64,000 nucleotides of DNA from Propioniciclava sinopodophylli (GCF_004324755.1 NZ_SDMQ01000003.1:150490-214489); one strand, 5' to 3'. Positions 37,416 to 49,974 are shown, numbered from the stretch's first letter. Notes: generated from the letters alone by a model not told the origin. Program-made: numbers and translations.

Positions 37416-39601
37416 TCCCCCGCTTCGATTCCGTCGAGCTCGGCGACGGCCGACCGTCCGAGGACGCCGCCCAGGCGTACGCCGACGCGCTGGCCGCGGC
37501 CGGGGCGTCCGCCGCCTCGTGGGAAACCCCCGAGCAGATCGCGGTCAAGCCGCTGCTCGGTGAGGCCGACTTGGAGGGCCTGGACTTCCTCGACACCCGG
37601 CCGGGCCTGCCGCCGTTCCTGCGTGGCCCGTACTCGACGATGTACGTGAACCGGCCCTGGACGATCCGCCAGTACGCCGGCTTCTCGACCGCCGCCGAGT
37701 CCAACGCCTTCTACCGCCGCAACCTGGCCGCCGGCCAGAAGGGCCTCTCGATCGCGTTCGACCTCGCCACCCACCGCGGCTACGACTCCGACCACCCGCG
37801 CGTGGCCGGCGACGTCGGCATGGCCGGCGTGGCCGTGGACTCCATCCTCGACATGCGCCAGCTGTTCGAGGGCATCCCGCTGGACCAGATGTCGGTGTCG
37901 ATGACCATGAACGGCGCAGTGCTGCCGATCCTGGCGTTCTATGTCGTCGCCGCCGAGGAGCAGGGCGTCTCGCCCGACCAGCTGGCCGGAACCATTCAGA
38001 ACGACATCCTGAAGGAGTTCATGGTCCGCAACACCTACATCTACCCGCCCGAGCCCTCGATGCGGATCATCTCCGACATCTTCGCGTTCACCAGCGCGAA
38101 CATGCCGAAGTTCAACTCGATCTCGATCTCCGGCTACCACATGCAGGAGGCCGGGGCGACCGCCGACATCGAGATGGCTTACACGCTGGCCGACGGCGTG
38201 GAGTACATCCGCGCCGGCCAGGCCGTCGGCCTGGACGTCGACAAGTTCGCGCCGCGCCTGAGCTTCTTCTGGGCAATCGGCATGAACTTCTTCACCGAGA
38301 TCGCCAAGATGCGTGCCGCGCGCATGCTCTGGGCGCGCCTGGTGAAGGACACCGGCGCCAAGAACGCCAAGTCGATGTCCCTGCGCACGCACAGCCAGAC
38401 TTCGGGTTGGTCGCTGACCGCGCAGGACGTGTTCAACAACGTGACCCGCACGTGCCTGGAGGCCATGGCGTCCACGCAGGGCCACACGCAGTCGCTGCAC
38501 ACGAACGCGCTGGACGAGGCCATCGCCCTGCCGACCGACTTCTCCGCCCGCATCGCCCGCAACACCCAGCTGTTCATCCAGCAGGAGTCGGGCACCGTGC
38601 GTCCGATCGACCCGTGGGGCGGCTCGGCGTACGTCGAGCGCCTGACGGCCGACCTGGCCGCCAAGGCGTGGGCGCTCATCGAGGAGGTCGAGCAGGCCGG
38701 CGGCATGGCCAAGGCCATCGAGGCCGGCATCCCGAAGATGCGCATCGAGGAGGCCGCCGCCCGCACCCAGGCCCGCATCGACTCCGGCCGCCAGCCCGTC
38801 ATCGGCGTCAACAAGTACACGCTCGATGAGGAGGAGGGTATCGAGGTCCTCAAGGTCGACAACGCCCAGGTGCGTGCCGAGCAGATCGCCAAGCTGGCGA
38901 AGCTGCGCGAGATCCGCGACGAGGACGCCACGCAGGATGCGCTGCGCAAGCTGCGGTGGGCCGCGGCGAACCAGGACCCGACCGATCCCGAGCGGAACCT
39001 GCTGAAGCTGGCCATCGACGCCGCGCGCGCCATGGCTTCCCTCGGCGAGATTTCCGACGCCCTGGAGTCCGAGTTCGGGCGCTACACCGCCCAGATCCGT
39101 ACGATCAGTGGCGTGTACAACAAGGAGTCGGGCGCGACGGAGGCCACCGAGGCCACCAGGGCCCTGGTGGAGAAGTTCGAGGAGCTCGAGGGGCGCCGTC
39201 CGCGCATCCTGGTGGCCAAGATGGGCCAGGACGGCCACGACCGCGGCCAGAAGGTGATCTCGACCGCGTACGCCGACCTCGGCTTCGACGTGGACGTGGG
39301 CCCGCTGTTCCAGACGCCGGAGGAGGTCGCCCGCCAGGCGGTCGAGGCGGACGTGCACGTGGTGGGCGTGAGCTCGCTGGCGGCCGGCCACCTCACCCTC
39401 GTTCCGGCCCTGCGTGAGGAACTGAACAAGCTCGGGCGTGACGACCTGATGGTCATCGTCGGCGGCGTGATCCCCAGCCAGGACTTCGCGGAGCTCCGCG
39501 ACCACGGCGCGGACGCGATCTACCCGCCGGGAACGAAGATCCCGGAGTCGGCCCAGGAGTTGCTCGAGATCCTCATCAAGCGTCTGGAGGCCTCCGAGTA
39601 A
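37412..39601 (+). CDS. mutB: Methylmalonyl-CoA mutase large (alpha) subunit
   Basis: Catalytic subunit, 729 residues, about the length of the Propionibacterium enzyme. The N-terminal barrel has [40 protein letters not shown] and [16 protein letters not shown]; the C-terminal cobalamin domain has GQDGHDRG, with His at about 609 as lower axial ligand. With MutA it forms the heterodimer of the propionate (Wood-Werkman) cycle. ATGA overlap with mutA. Confidence 0.97.
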   Translation: MIPRFDSVELGDGRPSEDAAQAYADALAAAGASAASWETPEQIAVKPLLGEADLEGLDFLDTRPGLPPFLRGPYSTMYVNRPWTIRQYAGFSTAAESNAFYRRNLAAGQKGLSIAFDLATHRGYDSDHPRVAGDVGMAGVAVDSILDMRQLFEGIPLDQMSVSMTMNGAVLPILAFYVVAAEEQGVSPDQLAGTIQNDILKEFMVRNTYIYPPEPSMRIISDIFAFTSANMPKFNSISISGYHMQEAGATADIEMAYTLADGVEYIRAGQAVGLDVDKFAPRLSFFWAIGMNFFTEIAKMRAARMLWARLVKDTGAKNAKSMSLRTHSQTSGWSLTAQDVFNNVTRTCLEAMASTQGHTQSLHTNALDEAIALPTDFSARIARNTQLFIQQESGTVRPIDPWGGSAYVERLTADLAAKAWALIEEVEQAGGMAKAIEAGIPKMRIEEAAARTQARIDSGRQPVIGVNKYTLDEEEGIEVLKVDNAQVRAEQIAKLAKLREIRDEDATQDALRKLRWAAANQDPTDPERNLLKLAIDAARAMASLGEISDALESEFGRYTAQIRTISGVYNKESGATEATEATRALVEKFEELEGRRPRILVAKMGQDGHDRGQKVISTAYADLGFDVDVGPLFQTPEEVARQAVEADVHVVGVSSLAAGHLTLVPALREELNKLGRDDLMVIVGGVIPSQDFAELRDHGADAIYPPGTKIPESAQELLEILIKRLEASE

Positions 39602-40608
39602 TGCGGCAAGCACTGGACCCGGCGAACCTGGCAGAACAGGTGGTCGCCGGGTCTCGTGCTCATGTGGCCCGCGCGCTGACGCTGGTCGAGTCGAACCGGC
39701 CCGACCACCGCGCCCGAGCACGTGAGCTCCTGACCCTGTTGCGACCCCACACCGGAAACGCCGTGCGCGTCGGCATCTCCGGCGTGCCGGGCGCTGGCAA
39801 GTCGACGTTCATCAACGCGATGGGCACGCGCCTCATCGAGCGCGGTCACCGCGTGGCCGTGCTGGCCGTCGACCCTTCCTCCTCGCGCTCGGGCGGTTCG
39901 GTGCTCGGCGACCGGACGCGGATGGCCGACCTCGCTGTCAGCGACGCCGCGTTCATCCGGCCCTCCCCCTCCGGAAACCACTTGGGCGGCGTCGCCCGGG
40001 CCACCCGCGAGGGCATGCTGATCATGGAGGCCGCAGGCTTCGACACGATCGTCGTGGAGACCGTCGGCGTCGGGCAGTCCGAGGTCGCCGTGGCCGGCAT
40101 GGTGGACACCTTCCTGCTGCTGATGATCGCCCGGACCGGCGACCAGTTGCAGGGCATCAAGCGCGGCATCCTCGAGATCGCCGACGTGATCACGGTCAAC
40201 AAGGCCGACGGTGACGGGCTGACCGAGGCCCGCGTGGCCGCCCGCGAGCTCAAGATCGCCATGCGGCTGATCAAGCCCGAGGGCGAACACCGGACGCCCG
40301 TGCTCACCTCCTCGTCCTACACCGGCGACGGCCTGGACGAGGTGTGGGACGCCGTGCTGGCCCACCGGGCCCGCCTGGCCGAGGCTGGCGACCTGGACGC
40401 CCGCCGCGCGGAGCAGCAGCAGGACTGGATGTGGTCGCTGGTGCGCGACGAGCTCGCCACCGCGCTGCTGCGCAGCCCGCACGTGCGCGAGATCCGCAAG
40501 GACTTGGAGCGCCGGGTCGGCCTCGGCGAGCTGTCGGCGCTGGAGGCCAGTCAGGAGATCCTGGACGCCTTCGCCCGCGACCTGTCCGCGTCGGGCTGGC
40601 AGCGGTAG
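39601..40608 (+). CDS. meaB: Methylmalonyl-CoA mutase-associated GTPase
   Basis: G3E-family chaperone that protects and reloads the mutase with cobalamin. The 335-residue protein has P-loop GVPGAGKS (61-68), AVDPSSSRSGGSVLGDRTRM, VETVGVGQSEVAV and the NKADGD guanine motif. The ATG shares one base with the mutB stop (TAATG), so mutA, mutB and meaB are translationally coupled. Confidence 0.96.
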   Translation: MRQALDPANLAEQVVAGSRAHVARALTLVESNRPDHRARARELLTLLRPHTGNAVRVGISGVPGAGKSTFINAMGTRLIERGHRVAVLAVDPSSSRSGGSVLGDRTRMADLAVSDAAFIRPSPSGNHLGGVARATREGMLIMEAAGFDTIVVETVGVGQSEVAVAGMVDTFLLLMIARTGDQLQGIKRGILEIADVITVNKADGDGLTEARVAARELKIAMRLIKPEGEHRTPVLTSSSYTGDGLDEVWDAVLAHRARLAEAGDLDARRAEQQQDWMWSLVRDELATALLRSPHVREIRKDLERRVGLGELSALEASQEILDAFARDLSASGWQR

Positions 40609-40636
40609 GCCCCCGGGCTCGTTGACGGGCTCGGGC

Positions 40637-41569
40637 TCAGCCGGTTACGCCCGTCGGTGTGACCGTCCAGGTCACCGCGGGCTTGGCCGCCTTGCCGCAC
40701 GACTCGGGCAGGGCGGCGCCTTCCTGCCGGGTGGCCGCGAGGTCCCACGTGCGCCCGTCGACGTGCTGGACGGTGAGGGCGTCGGCGCCCCCGAGCACGG
40801 TGAGGACGGCCGGGTCGGTCTCTCCCTCGTGCGCGCGCACCCAACTCACCGCGGCCTGGTGCGCGGGCGGCAGGTGGCTTACGCCACGGTCATGGCGCTC
40901 CGACAGCGTCCCGACGGCGAAGGCACCGGACGCCGCGGCGTCCAGCACGTGGGTGGCCAGGTCGGCGTCCAAGCGGGCGAGCATCTGGCCGAGCGGCAGG
41001 ACGATGCCGGTCGGGGCGAAGCGGTGGCCGCCGGTGTGCGAGCACTCCCAGACCTGGCCTGGGCGCTCCGCGGCCAGCGCCAGGGCGACGGGGCGTCCCT
41101 TGAGCGCGCAGCACACGTCCCGCCTGGAGTTGGCACAGACCAGCAGCACCGGGGCGTGCGAGGGCTTGAGCCAGCCGCAAGCCGCCAGGACGGCGTCCGG
41201 GCCGCCCGCGGCCAGGTCGCCCCACGGCAGGTCGGCCAGGGCGGCGGGGTCGAGGGCCACGCCGGTCAGCAGCCACGGGCGTCCGGCCAGGCCGCCGGCC
41301 ACGAACACGCGGCGGGACTGGAACGAGGCGTCCGCGTGGCGGCCGGGGGCGCGGATCAGCAGCACGCGCCCGCCGGCCTCGGACGCCGCGGCGCCGAGGC
41401 GGGCGCCCAGGTCGGGGTCCAGGTGCGACTCGGTGAGCGCGTCACGCCCCCACGGGCCCGACTGCTCGACGGCGACCCAGAAACGCGTCTGTGTTGCGGT
41501 CCCCCACGCGGGCAGCGCGTCCCACTGGGTGGAGCACGCGGTGGCGTTGTCCTTCATCGGCCGGTTCAT
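40637..41569 (-). CDS. Sucrase/ferredoxin-like family protein
   Basis: A 310-residue protein of the sucrase/ferredoxin-like (thioredoxin-fold 2Fe-2S) family. The C-terminal half has CANSRRDVCCALKGRPVA and WECSHTGGHRFAPT, the Cys and His-rich motifs thought to bind the cluster. The function of the family is unknown. TAGGGT eight bases before ATG 41569 suggests an almost leaderless transcript. It converges with meaB, only 28 bases away. Confidence 0.85.
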   Translation of the reverse strand: MNRPMKDNATACSTQWDALPAWGTATQTRFWVAVEQSGPWGRDALTESHLDPDLGARLGAAASEAGGRVLLIRAPGRHADASFQSRRVFVAGGLAGRPWLLTGVALDPAALADLPWGDLAAGGPDAVLAACGWLKPSHAPVLLVCANSRRDVCCALKGRPVALALAAERPGQVWECSHTGGHRFAPTGIVLPLGQMLARLDADLATHVLDAAASGAFAVGTLSERHDRGVSHLPPAHQAAVSWVRAHEGETDPAVLTVLGGADALTVQHVDGRTWDLAATRQEGAALPESCGKAAKPAVTWTVTPTGVTG

Positions 41570-41622
41570 TGCCCCCGACCCTACTCCGTTTGAAGGAGCG
41601 CGCCGAGGAGCTCAGGGCGGTG

Positions 41623-42363
41623 TCAGCGCGGCATCCGCCGCCACACCGGGCGCGGCACGAACGGCGCCACGGAGAACATTGCCCGCAGCTGCCATGGGAT
41701 CCACAGCACCGACGCCCCGGGCTTGCCGAGGCGCTGGACGACCGCGTCGGCGACCTCGTCGGGTGTGGAGCTGAACGGGGCCGGCTCCATGCCCTCCGTC
41801 ATGCGCCCGACCACGAACCCGGGCCGCGCGATGACCAGGTCCACGCCGCTGCCGTGCAGCGCGTCGGCCAGGCCGGACGCGAACCCGTCCAGGCCGGCCT
41901 TCGCCGAGCCGTACACGTAGTTGGCGCGCCGCACCCGGACGCCGGCGACCGAGCTGAACGCCACGATGCGGCCGCTGCCCCGCCCTCGCATCATGTCGGC
42001 GAGCACCGTCAGCAGGGACGCCTGCGCCACGAAGTCGGTGTGCAGGATGCGGACGACCTCGCCCTCGTCGCGTTCGGCGCGCTCCTGGTCGCCCAGGATG
42101 CCGAACGCCAGGACGGCGGTGTCGATGGCCCCGAAGCGCTCCTCGATCTCGGCGACGACCGCACGATGGCGGGCCGTGTCGTCCGCGTCGAAGCCGACGA
42201 CCTCGACGCAGGCACCCCTCGCGGCCACACGCTCGGCCGCGGCGCCGGCGTCCGACCCCGGCCGGACGGCCAGCACGACCACGGACGCGGTGGGCGCGAG
42301 CCGTTCCGCGATGGCCACCCCAATCTCGGAGCGGCCGCCGAAGACGACGACCGTGCCGCTCAC
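41623..42363 (-). CDS. Short-chain dehydrogenase, DprE2-like
   Basis: A 246-residue NAD(P)-binding reductase. VVFGGRSEIGVAIAERL is the cofactor loop; LAFGILGDQERAERD, SSVAGVRVRRANYVYGSAKAG (Ser-Tyr-Lys catalytic set) and VIARPGFVVGRM follow. The FGxLGDQ and VRRxNxVYGS patterns are those of DprE2, the keto-reductase that completes decaprenyl-phospho-arabinose formation in mycolata. A DprE1 partner is not nearby, so the substrate is uncertain. GTG overlaps the gltX stop by four bases. Confidence 0.8.
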   Translation of the reverse strand: MSGTVVVFGGRSEIGVAIAERLAPTASVVVLAVRPGSDAGAAAERVAARGACVEVVGFDADDTARHRAVVAEIEERFGAIDTAVLAFGILGDQERAERDEGEVVRILHTDFVAQASLLTVLADMMRGRGSGRIVAFSSVAGVRVRRANYVYGSAKAGLDGFASGLADALHGSGVDLVIARPGFVVGRMTEGMEPAPFSSTPDEVADAVVQRLGKPGASVLWIPWQLRAMFSVAPFVPRPVWRRMPR

Positions 42364-43826
42364 AGCTGGGCGCGCAGGGCGCGGAGCCGCGCCAGCGACG
42401 AGTCGCGGCCCAAGATCTCCATCGATTCGAACAGCGGCGGCGAGACGCGGGAGCCGGTCACGCCCACCCGAGCGGGCCCGAACGCGAACTTCGGCTTCAT
42501 GCCCAGCTCGTCGACCAGGCGCTGCCGGAGGACGGCCTGGATCGTGTCGGCGTCCCACGCGGGGGCGGCCTCGAGGGCCGACAGCGACGCGTCGAGGATC
42601 TCGTCCGCGTTCTCGGGCAGCTTCGCGACCGAGTAGGCGTCGAAGGCCAGCTCGGCGTCCGGGGTGAGCAGGAACTGCACCTTCTCCAGCGCCTCCGACA
42701 GCAGCACGAGCCGCTCCTGGATGAGCGGGGTCGCGGCGCGCAGGGTCTCGACGTGGGCCTCGGGCACCTCGACACCGGTGAACCGCAGGTGCTCGACGAT
42801 GCGCTTGGCGAGCTCGGCCGGGGCCAGGGAGCGGATGTAGTGGCCGTTGAGCCAGTTGAGCTTGTCCAGGTCGAAGACCGGGCCGACGGTGTTGACCTTG
42901 GCCCAGTCGAACTGGGCGACGAAGTCATCGAACGACTGAACCTCGCCCTCGTCGTCGCCGGCGTAACCGAGCAGCTGCAGGAAGTTCACCAGCGCCTCGG
43001 GCAGGTAGCCCTGCTCGCGGAACCACAGCAGCCGGGCCGCCGGGTTCTTGCGCTTGGAGATCTTCGACTTGTCGGTGTTGCGCAGCAGCGGCATGTGCGC
43101 GAACGCGGGCACGTCCCAGCCCAGCCAGCGGTAGAGCAGCACGTGCTTGGGGGTGGAGCTGATCCACTCCTCACCGCGGACGACGTGGGTGATGCCCATC
43201 AGGTGGTCGTCGACCACGACGGCCAGGTGATAGGTGGGGAACCCGTCCGTCTTCAGGATCACCTGGTCGTCGGGCACCGGCGCAGCCACCTCGCCCCGGA
43301 TGAGGTCGGTGAAGGTGGTGTCGACGTCGTCGGGGATGAACATGCGCACCACCGGCGTCTCGCTGAACCCGGGCAGCGCGGCCCGCTCCTCGCGTGTCTT
43401 CCCGTGGCAGAGCCGGTCGTAGCCGGTGTTGGCCTGCTTGGACGCCTGCTGCTGGGCGCGCATCTCGGCCAGGCGCTCGGGGCTGCACCAGCAGTGGTAG
43501 GCGTGGCCGGACCCGATGAGCTCATCGACGAACGGCTGGTAGGTCTCCAGGCGCTCCGACTGGCGGTACGGGGCGCTGGGGCCGCCGACGTCGGGCCCCT
43601 CGTCCCAGACGAGGTCGAGCCACCGCAGCGTCTCGAAGATCTGCTGCTCGGAGTCGGCCACATAGCGGGCGCGGTCGGTGTCCTCGATGCGGAGCACGAA
43701 CTCGCCCTTCGTGCGGCGCGCCCAGGCGAGGTTGAACAGCGACATGTAGGCCGTCCCGACGTGTGGGTCACCGGTCGGGGACGGCGCCACGCGCAGGCGG
43801 GCTGGCAGGAGTTCGGCATCAGTCAT
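42360..43826 (-). CDS. gltX: Glutamyl-tRNA synthetase
   Basis: Charges tRNA-Glu (and, where GatCAB is present, tRNA-Gln). The 488-residue class I synthetase has RVAPSPTGDPHVGT (HIGH motif), LLRNTDKSKISKRKNP (KMSKS motif) and a zinc-type CWC...C segment around HCWCSPERL and DRLCHG. ATG 43826 lies ten bases after TAGTCT, so the leader is very short. The stop overlaps the DprE2-like gene. Confidence 0.96.
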   Translation of the reverse strand: MTDAELLPARLRVAPSPTGDPHVGTAYMSLFNLAWARRTKGEFVLRIEDTDRARYVADSEQQIFETLRWLDLVWDEGPDVGGPSAPYRQSERLETYQPFVDELIGSGHAYHCWCSPERLAEMRAQQQASKQANTGYDRLCHGKTREERAALPGFSETPVVRMFIPDDVDTTFTDLIRGEVAAPVPDDQVILKTDGFPTYHLAVVVDDHLMGITHVVRGEEWISSTPKHVLLYRWLGWDVPAFAHMPLLRNTDKSKISKRKNPAARLLWFREQGYLPEALVNFLQLLGYAGDDEGEVQSFDDFVAQFDWAKVNTVGPVFDLDKLNWLNGHYIRSLAPAELAKRIVEHLRFTGVEVPEAHVETLRAATPLIQERLVLLSEALEKVQFLLTPDAELAFDAYSVAKLPENADEILDASLSALEAAPAWDADTIQAVLRQRLVDELGMKPKFAFGPARVGVTGSRVSPPLFESMEILGRDSSLARLRALRAQL

Positions 43827-43836
43827 GGTGCCGCCC

Positions 43837-43846
43837 AGACTATCGT
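43837..43846. promoter_or_regulatory. Overlapping divergent -10 elements
   Basis: TAGTCT for gltX (minus, 43837-43842) and TATCGT for the SDR fragment (plus, 43841-43846) overlap by two bases. The plus-strand element is seven bases from the GTG at 43854. Confidence 0.45.
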
Positions 43847-43853
43847 TTTGCCC

Positions 43854-44198
43854 GTGACCTCCCGACTCGCGCCGTTCCCCCTCCCCGACCTCTCCGGGCG
43901 CTCCGCGCTGGTGACCGGTGGCTCCAGCGGCATCGGTCTCGAGGCTGCCCGCGCTCTGGCCGCGGCCGGGGCGTCGGTGGTCGTGACATCGCGGACGCAG
44001 GCACGGGCCGCGGACGCCGCCGCCGACGTGGGCGCCCGCCCCGAGGTGCTCGACACGTCCTCGCGGTCCTCGGTGGACGCCCTGGCCGAGCGCTGGGGCG
44101 GGGCACCGGTGGACATCCTCGTGCTCAACGCCGGCATCGCCCCGCCCCGGCGCCGCACCGACAGCGTGGACGGCCACGAACTGACTCTGGCCACGAAC
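43854..44198 (+). pseudogene. Short-chain dehydrogenase gene truncated at about residue 115
   Basis: Starts with GTG behind a leaderless-type -10 and reads as a normal SDR: SGRSALVTGGSSGIGLEAAR (cofactor loop), DTSSRSSVDALAERW, ILVLNAGIAPP and HELTLATN. Similarity then stops where HxGHxxL and the catalytic SxxxYxxxK should follow; the open frame continues through the opposite-strand flavin reductase-like gene without SDR features. The break near 44199 lies 20 bases from that gene's stop, so the 3' half was probably lost by deletion. Confidence 0.75.
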
Positions 44199-44219
44199 GC
44201 GGGTGCCCGAGGAGTGGGA

Positions 44220-44720
44220 CTAGGACCCGGCAGCCCGGTACCGACCGCGTTCGCGCACCAGGGGCGTCCCCTCGACGAGGTGGACGTGCTCGATCACGCC
44301 CACGACCTCCCGCGACCACCCGAGCTCGCGGGTCGACTCCAGGCGGACGCCCGCCCACGAGCGGCCGGGAAGCACCGGCCCCCAGTCCGTGTCGTCGAAG
44401 CCCGCCCTGAACAGCCCGCCGGGCGCGGGGGCCAAGCCGGCGAACGCTTCGGCCAGACCGCGGTCGCCCTCCTGCAAGAGCACGACGGTGAAGCGGTCCT
44501 CCAGGGCGTCCGCGAGGTCGGAGTCGGGGTCGATGAGCCCGACCACCCGGGCGTCCTCCCCCAGCGCCACGAGCAGCGAGGTGACCGTGAGGCCGACGCG
44601 TCTCGCCCCTGTCCCGGCCAGCCACAGCGTTACGCTGGCCGAGAGCCGGCCCCGCAGGCGGCGCGCGGCGTCCCGCTGTTCCGCTGGTGTCTCGAACGGG
44701 TGCGCGGAGTGGATCGTCAC
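44220..44720 (-). CDS. Flavin reductase-like (FMN-binding split barrel) protein
   Basis: A 166-residue protein with the layout of flavin reductase-like domains: SASVTLWLAG...VGLTVTSLLVALGEDARVVG at the front, a central FTVVLLQEG segment and EVVGVIEHVHLVEGTPLVRE near the end. The partner or substrate is unknown. TAGGGT six bases before GTG 44720 marks a leaderless transcript. It faces the truncated SDR gene. Confidence 0.82.
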   Translation of the reverse strand: MTIHSAHPFETPAEQRDAARRLRGRLSASVTLWLAGTGARRVGLTVTSLLVALGEDARVVGLIDPDSDLADALEDRFTVVLLQEGDRGLAEAFAGLAPAPGGLFRAGFDDTDWGPVLPGRSWAGVRLESTRELGWSREVVGVIEHVHLVEGTPLVRERGRYRAAGS

Positions 44721-44755
44721 TCCGTCACCCTAATGGCTGCCAAAGGACGCCGAAG

Positions 44756-44779
44756 GGGCACCGGGTGATCCCGGTGCCC
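44756..44779. terminator. Hairpin terminator
   Basis: Perfect 10-bp stem GGGCACCGGG / CCCGGTGCCC, loop TGAT. On the minus strand it would terminate the broken LigA-like gene. The sequence at 44749-44760 also matches the first 12 bases of the array C unit. Confidence 0.6.
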
Positions 44780-44803
44780 GGTGCGATTAGGGTCGCGCGA
44801 CAC

Positions 44804-44982
44804 TCAGGCGCGAGCGGCCCCGGCGCCGTCGGCGCGGACGGCGCCGGGGCCACCGACCTTGTTGAGGGCCCAGCCCAGGATGATGAGCGTGAGGCCGATG
44901 CCGATGGCGAACAGCGAGGCGCGCAGGAACAGGTGATGCGCTCGTCAGCCAGCTGCGAGGTGATGACACCCCAGGTAGTGAA
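44804..44982 (-). pseudogene. Remnant of a LigA-like actinobacterial membrane protein
   Basis: Two pieces in different frames. Nearest tuf, minus-strand reading gives FTTWGVITSQLADERIT; then, after a frame change near 44933, LFLRASLFAIGIGLTLIILG and WALNKVGG to a stop at 44804. These match the region after the first membrane segment and the last membrane segment of the small proteins annotated as aromatic ring-opening dioxygenase LigA in actinobacteria. The central part (ITVSxD...VNASFLRAS region) is missing and no start codon remains. Confidence 0.6.
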
Positions 44983-44989
44983 AGTCGAA

Positions 44990-45018
44990 GGGCCCGCATC
45001 CGTCGAGGATGCGGGCCC
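44990..45018 (-). terminator. Terminator of tuf
   Basis: Perfect 12-bp stem GGGCCCGCATCC / GGATGCGGGCCC, then CTTCGACTTTC on the minus strand, 22 bases after the tuf stop. Confidence 0.85.
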
Positions 45019-45039
45019 GTCGAGGCGTGGGTCAGATCG

Positions 45040-46233
<1,194 letters not shown>

Positions 46234-46353
46234 TTGGGCTCCTCCTGGGATCTTCCGCCACGCGTTCGCGGGGCGTGCTTTTCGCCTCGCAGGTTGCGAG
46301 GCAAGTTCTGGGGTGCGCCGCCCGGGCAGGGAGCCCACGCGACAACCTTGCCA

Positions 46354-46381
46354 ATCCTATCGTTGTCGGGCCCATCGTCAA
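46354..46381 (-). promoter_or_regulatory. Promoter of tuf
   Basis: TTGACG (46376-46381) and TAGGAT (46354-46359) on the minus strand, 16 bases apart; the tuf leader would be about 115 bases and contains a CCTCGCA/TGCGAGG hairpin. Confidence 0.65.
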
Positions 46382-46440
46382 ACTCGGGCCTCGCCGGGAC
46401 AACCGCCCCCGCCCCCGGCGTCCGGGGCGGCACGGACGCC

Positions 46441-46474
46441 GCGGGCCCCGCAACCGTAGGGTTGCGGGGCCCGC
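46441..46474 (-). terminator. Terminator of fusA
   Basis: Perfect 14-bp stem GCGGGCCCCGCAAC / GTTGCGGGGCCCGC with a six-base loop, 21 bases after the fusA stop, so tuf is probably transcribed mainly from its own promoter. Confidence 0.8.
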
Positions 46475-46495
46475 GGATGTCACAGGGGACGGGCG

Positions 46496-48613
<2,118 letters not shown>

Positions 48614-48664
48614 GGTTGTGTCCCCTCTGGTTACGTGTTGTTCGTGTGCGAGCCGTGACAGGCA

Positions 48665-48702
48665 TGAAGCTCTCCCCCGCCTCGCGGCGGGAGAGAGCTT
48701 CA
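48665..48702 (-). terminator. Hairpin between rpsG and fusA
   Basis: Stem TGAAGCTCTC / GAGAGCTTCA, continued by C-rich/G-rich pairing, begins six bases after the rpsG stop. It may lower read-through from rpsG into fusA. Confidence 0.55.
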
Positions 48703-48707
48703 GGAGA

Positions 48708-49178
48708 TCACCAGCGGTAGTGCGCGAAGGCGCGGTTGGCCTCGGCCATCTTGTGGGTGTCCTCGCGCTTCTTGACGCTCGCGCCCAGGCCGTTGGAGGC
48801 GTCCAGGAGCTCGTTCATGAGGCGCTCGGTCATGGTCTTCTCACGACGCTGGCGCGAGTAGCTCACGAGCCAGCGCATCGCCAGGGTGGTGGAACGGGCC
48901 GGCTTGACCTCGACCGGGACCTGGTAGGTCGCGCCACCGACGCGGCGGGACTTGACCTCCACCGCGGGGCGGATGTTGTCGAGGGCCTTCTTCAGAGTCT
49001 GCACCGGATCGACGCCCGACTTGGCCCGGGTGCCCTCGAGCGCGCCGTAGACGATGTTCTGTGCAGTGGTCTTCTTGCCGTCGAGCAGGATCTTGCTCAC
49101 CAGCTGGGAGACCAGCGGCGAGCCGTAGACGGGGTCGACGACGATCGGCCGCTTCGGGGCCGGTCCCTTGCGAGGCAT
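48708..49178 (-). CDS. rpsG: 30S ribosomal protein S7
   Basis: Primary head-assembly protein, 156 residues, beginning [20 protein letters not shown] and ending [11 protein letters not shown]. The ATG overlaps the rpsL stop by one base (TAATG). Confidence 0.97.
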   Translation of the reverse strand: MPRKGPAPKRPIVVDPVYGSPLVSQLVSKILLDGKKTTAQNIVYGALEGTRAKSGVDPVQTLKKALDNIRPAVEVKSRRVGGATYQVPVEVKPARSTTLAMRWLVSYSRQRREKTMTERLMNELLDASNGLGASVKKREDTHKMAEANRAFAHYRW

Positions 49179-49549
49179 TACTTCTCCTTCTTCGCGCCGT
49201 AGCGGCTGCGGGCCTGCTTGCGGTTCTTGACACCCTGGGTGTCGAGGGAGCCGCGGATGATCTTGTACCGAACGCCCGGCAGGTCCTTCACACGACCGCC
49301 ACGCACGAGCACCATCGAGTGCTCCTGCAAGTTGTGGCCCACACCGGGGATGTACGCGGTCACCTCGACACCGGAGGAGAGGCGGACACGCGCGACCTTG
49401 CGGAGCGCCGAGTTCGGCTTCTTCGGGGTCGTGGTGTAGACACGCGTGCACACGCCACGGCGCTGGGGCGAGCCCTTGAGTGCGGGGGTGTTGCTGGACG
49501 ACTTCTTGTCAGTGCGGCCCTTGCGGACCAACTGCTGGATTGTGGGCAC
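49178..49549 (-). CDS. rpsL: 30S ribosomal protein S12
   Basis: Decoding-centre protein, 123 residues, beginning [16 protein letters not shown]. The lysines where streptomycin-resistance changes occur are wild type (TTPKKPNSA near 43 and [10 protein letters not shown] near 88), so a streptomycin-sensitive ribosome is expected. GTG start at 49549. First gene of the str operon. Confidence 0.97.
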   Translation of the reverse strand: MPTIQQLVRKGRTDKKSSSNTPALKGSPQRRGVCTRVYTTTPKKPNSALRKVARVRLSSGVEVTAYIPGVGHNLQEHSMVLVRGGRVKDLPGVRYKIIRGSLDTQGVKNRKQARSRYGAKKEK

Positions 49550-49735
49550 CGGCTGGTAATCCTTCGTTCGAGTTTGTTGGCGCCCTCACGGGCGTCAAGC
49601 GCTTGTGCACGGCGGTCGGTGTCGGGAGCTCAGCAGGCTCCCCGGGCATCGGCCTTCGCGGGGTTTCGTGCCGGCCGGCCACACCCTCGCGGGACGGCCA
49701 CGGATGGCACGGGTGCTCGGTCACCCGAACACAAC
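49550..49735 (-). promoter_or_regulatory. Leader of the str operon
   Basis: About 186 non-coding bases between the predicted transcription start and rpsL, with a small GGGAGC/GCTCCC hairpin. Beyond the promoter (49742-49771), the stretch up to the rpoC terminator holds nothing I recognise. Confidence 0.4.
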
Positions 49736-49741
49736 GACAAA

Positions 49742-49771
49742 GACTAGTGGTTAGACCCTGGGGCGGTCAAA
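49742..49771 (-). promoter_or_regulatory. Promoter of the str operon
   Basis: TTGACC (49766-49771) and TAGTCT (49742-49747) on the minus strand with an 18-base spacer, the same architecture as the rplM promoter. Confidence 0.65.
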
Positions 49772-49940
49772 GTGCGACCGTGGATGCCCCGGGCCATGAC
49801 TAGCCGAAGAACGTTGGGTCCACCCTACCGCGTCCGGCCCCCTGCCCCAATTCGACTCCCGCAACGCGCCGCCACGCGTGCGACGGATCTGGCTGCGCCT
49901 TTGCGCGCCCTGGCGGTGAACCCGTCACTCAGACATGCAA

Positions 49941-49974
49941 CACGGGCCCCGCAACACTTGCTGCAGGGCCCGTG
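49941..49974 (-). terminator. Terminator of rpoBC
   Basis: Nine-bp stem CACGGGCCC / GGGCCCGTG with a longer loop, 23 bases after the rpoC stop. Confidence 0.7.

Noticed and set aside
44787..44999. A 70-codon open frame between the flavin reductase-like gene and tuf
   Set aside because: Its translation is Arg/Pro/His-rich; other frames of the same DNA give the LigA-like fragments, so it is not a real gene.
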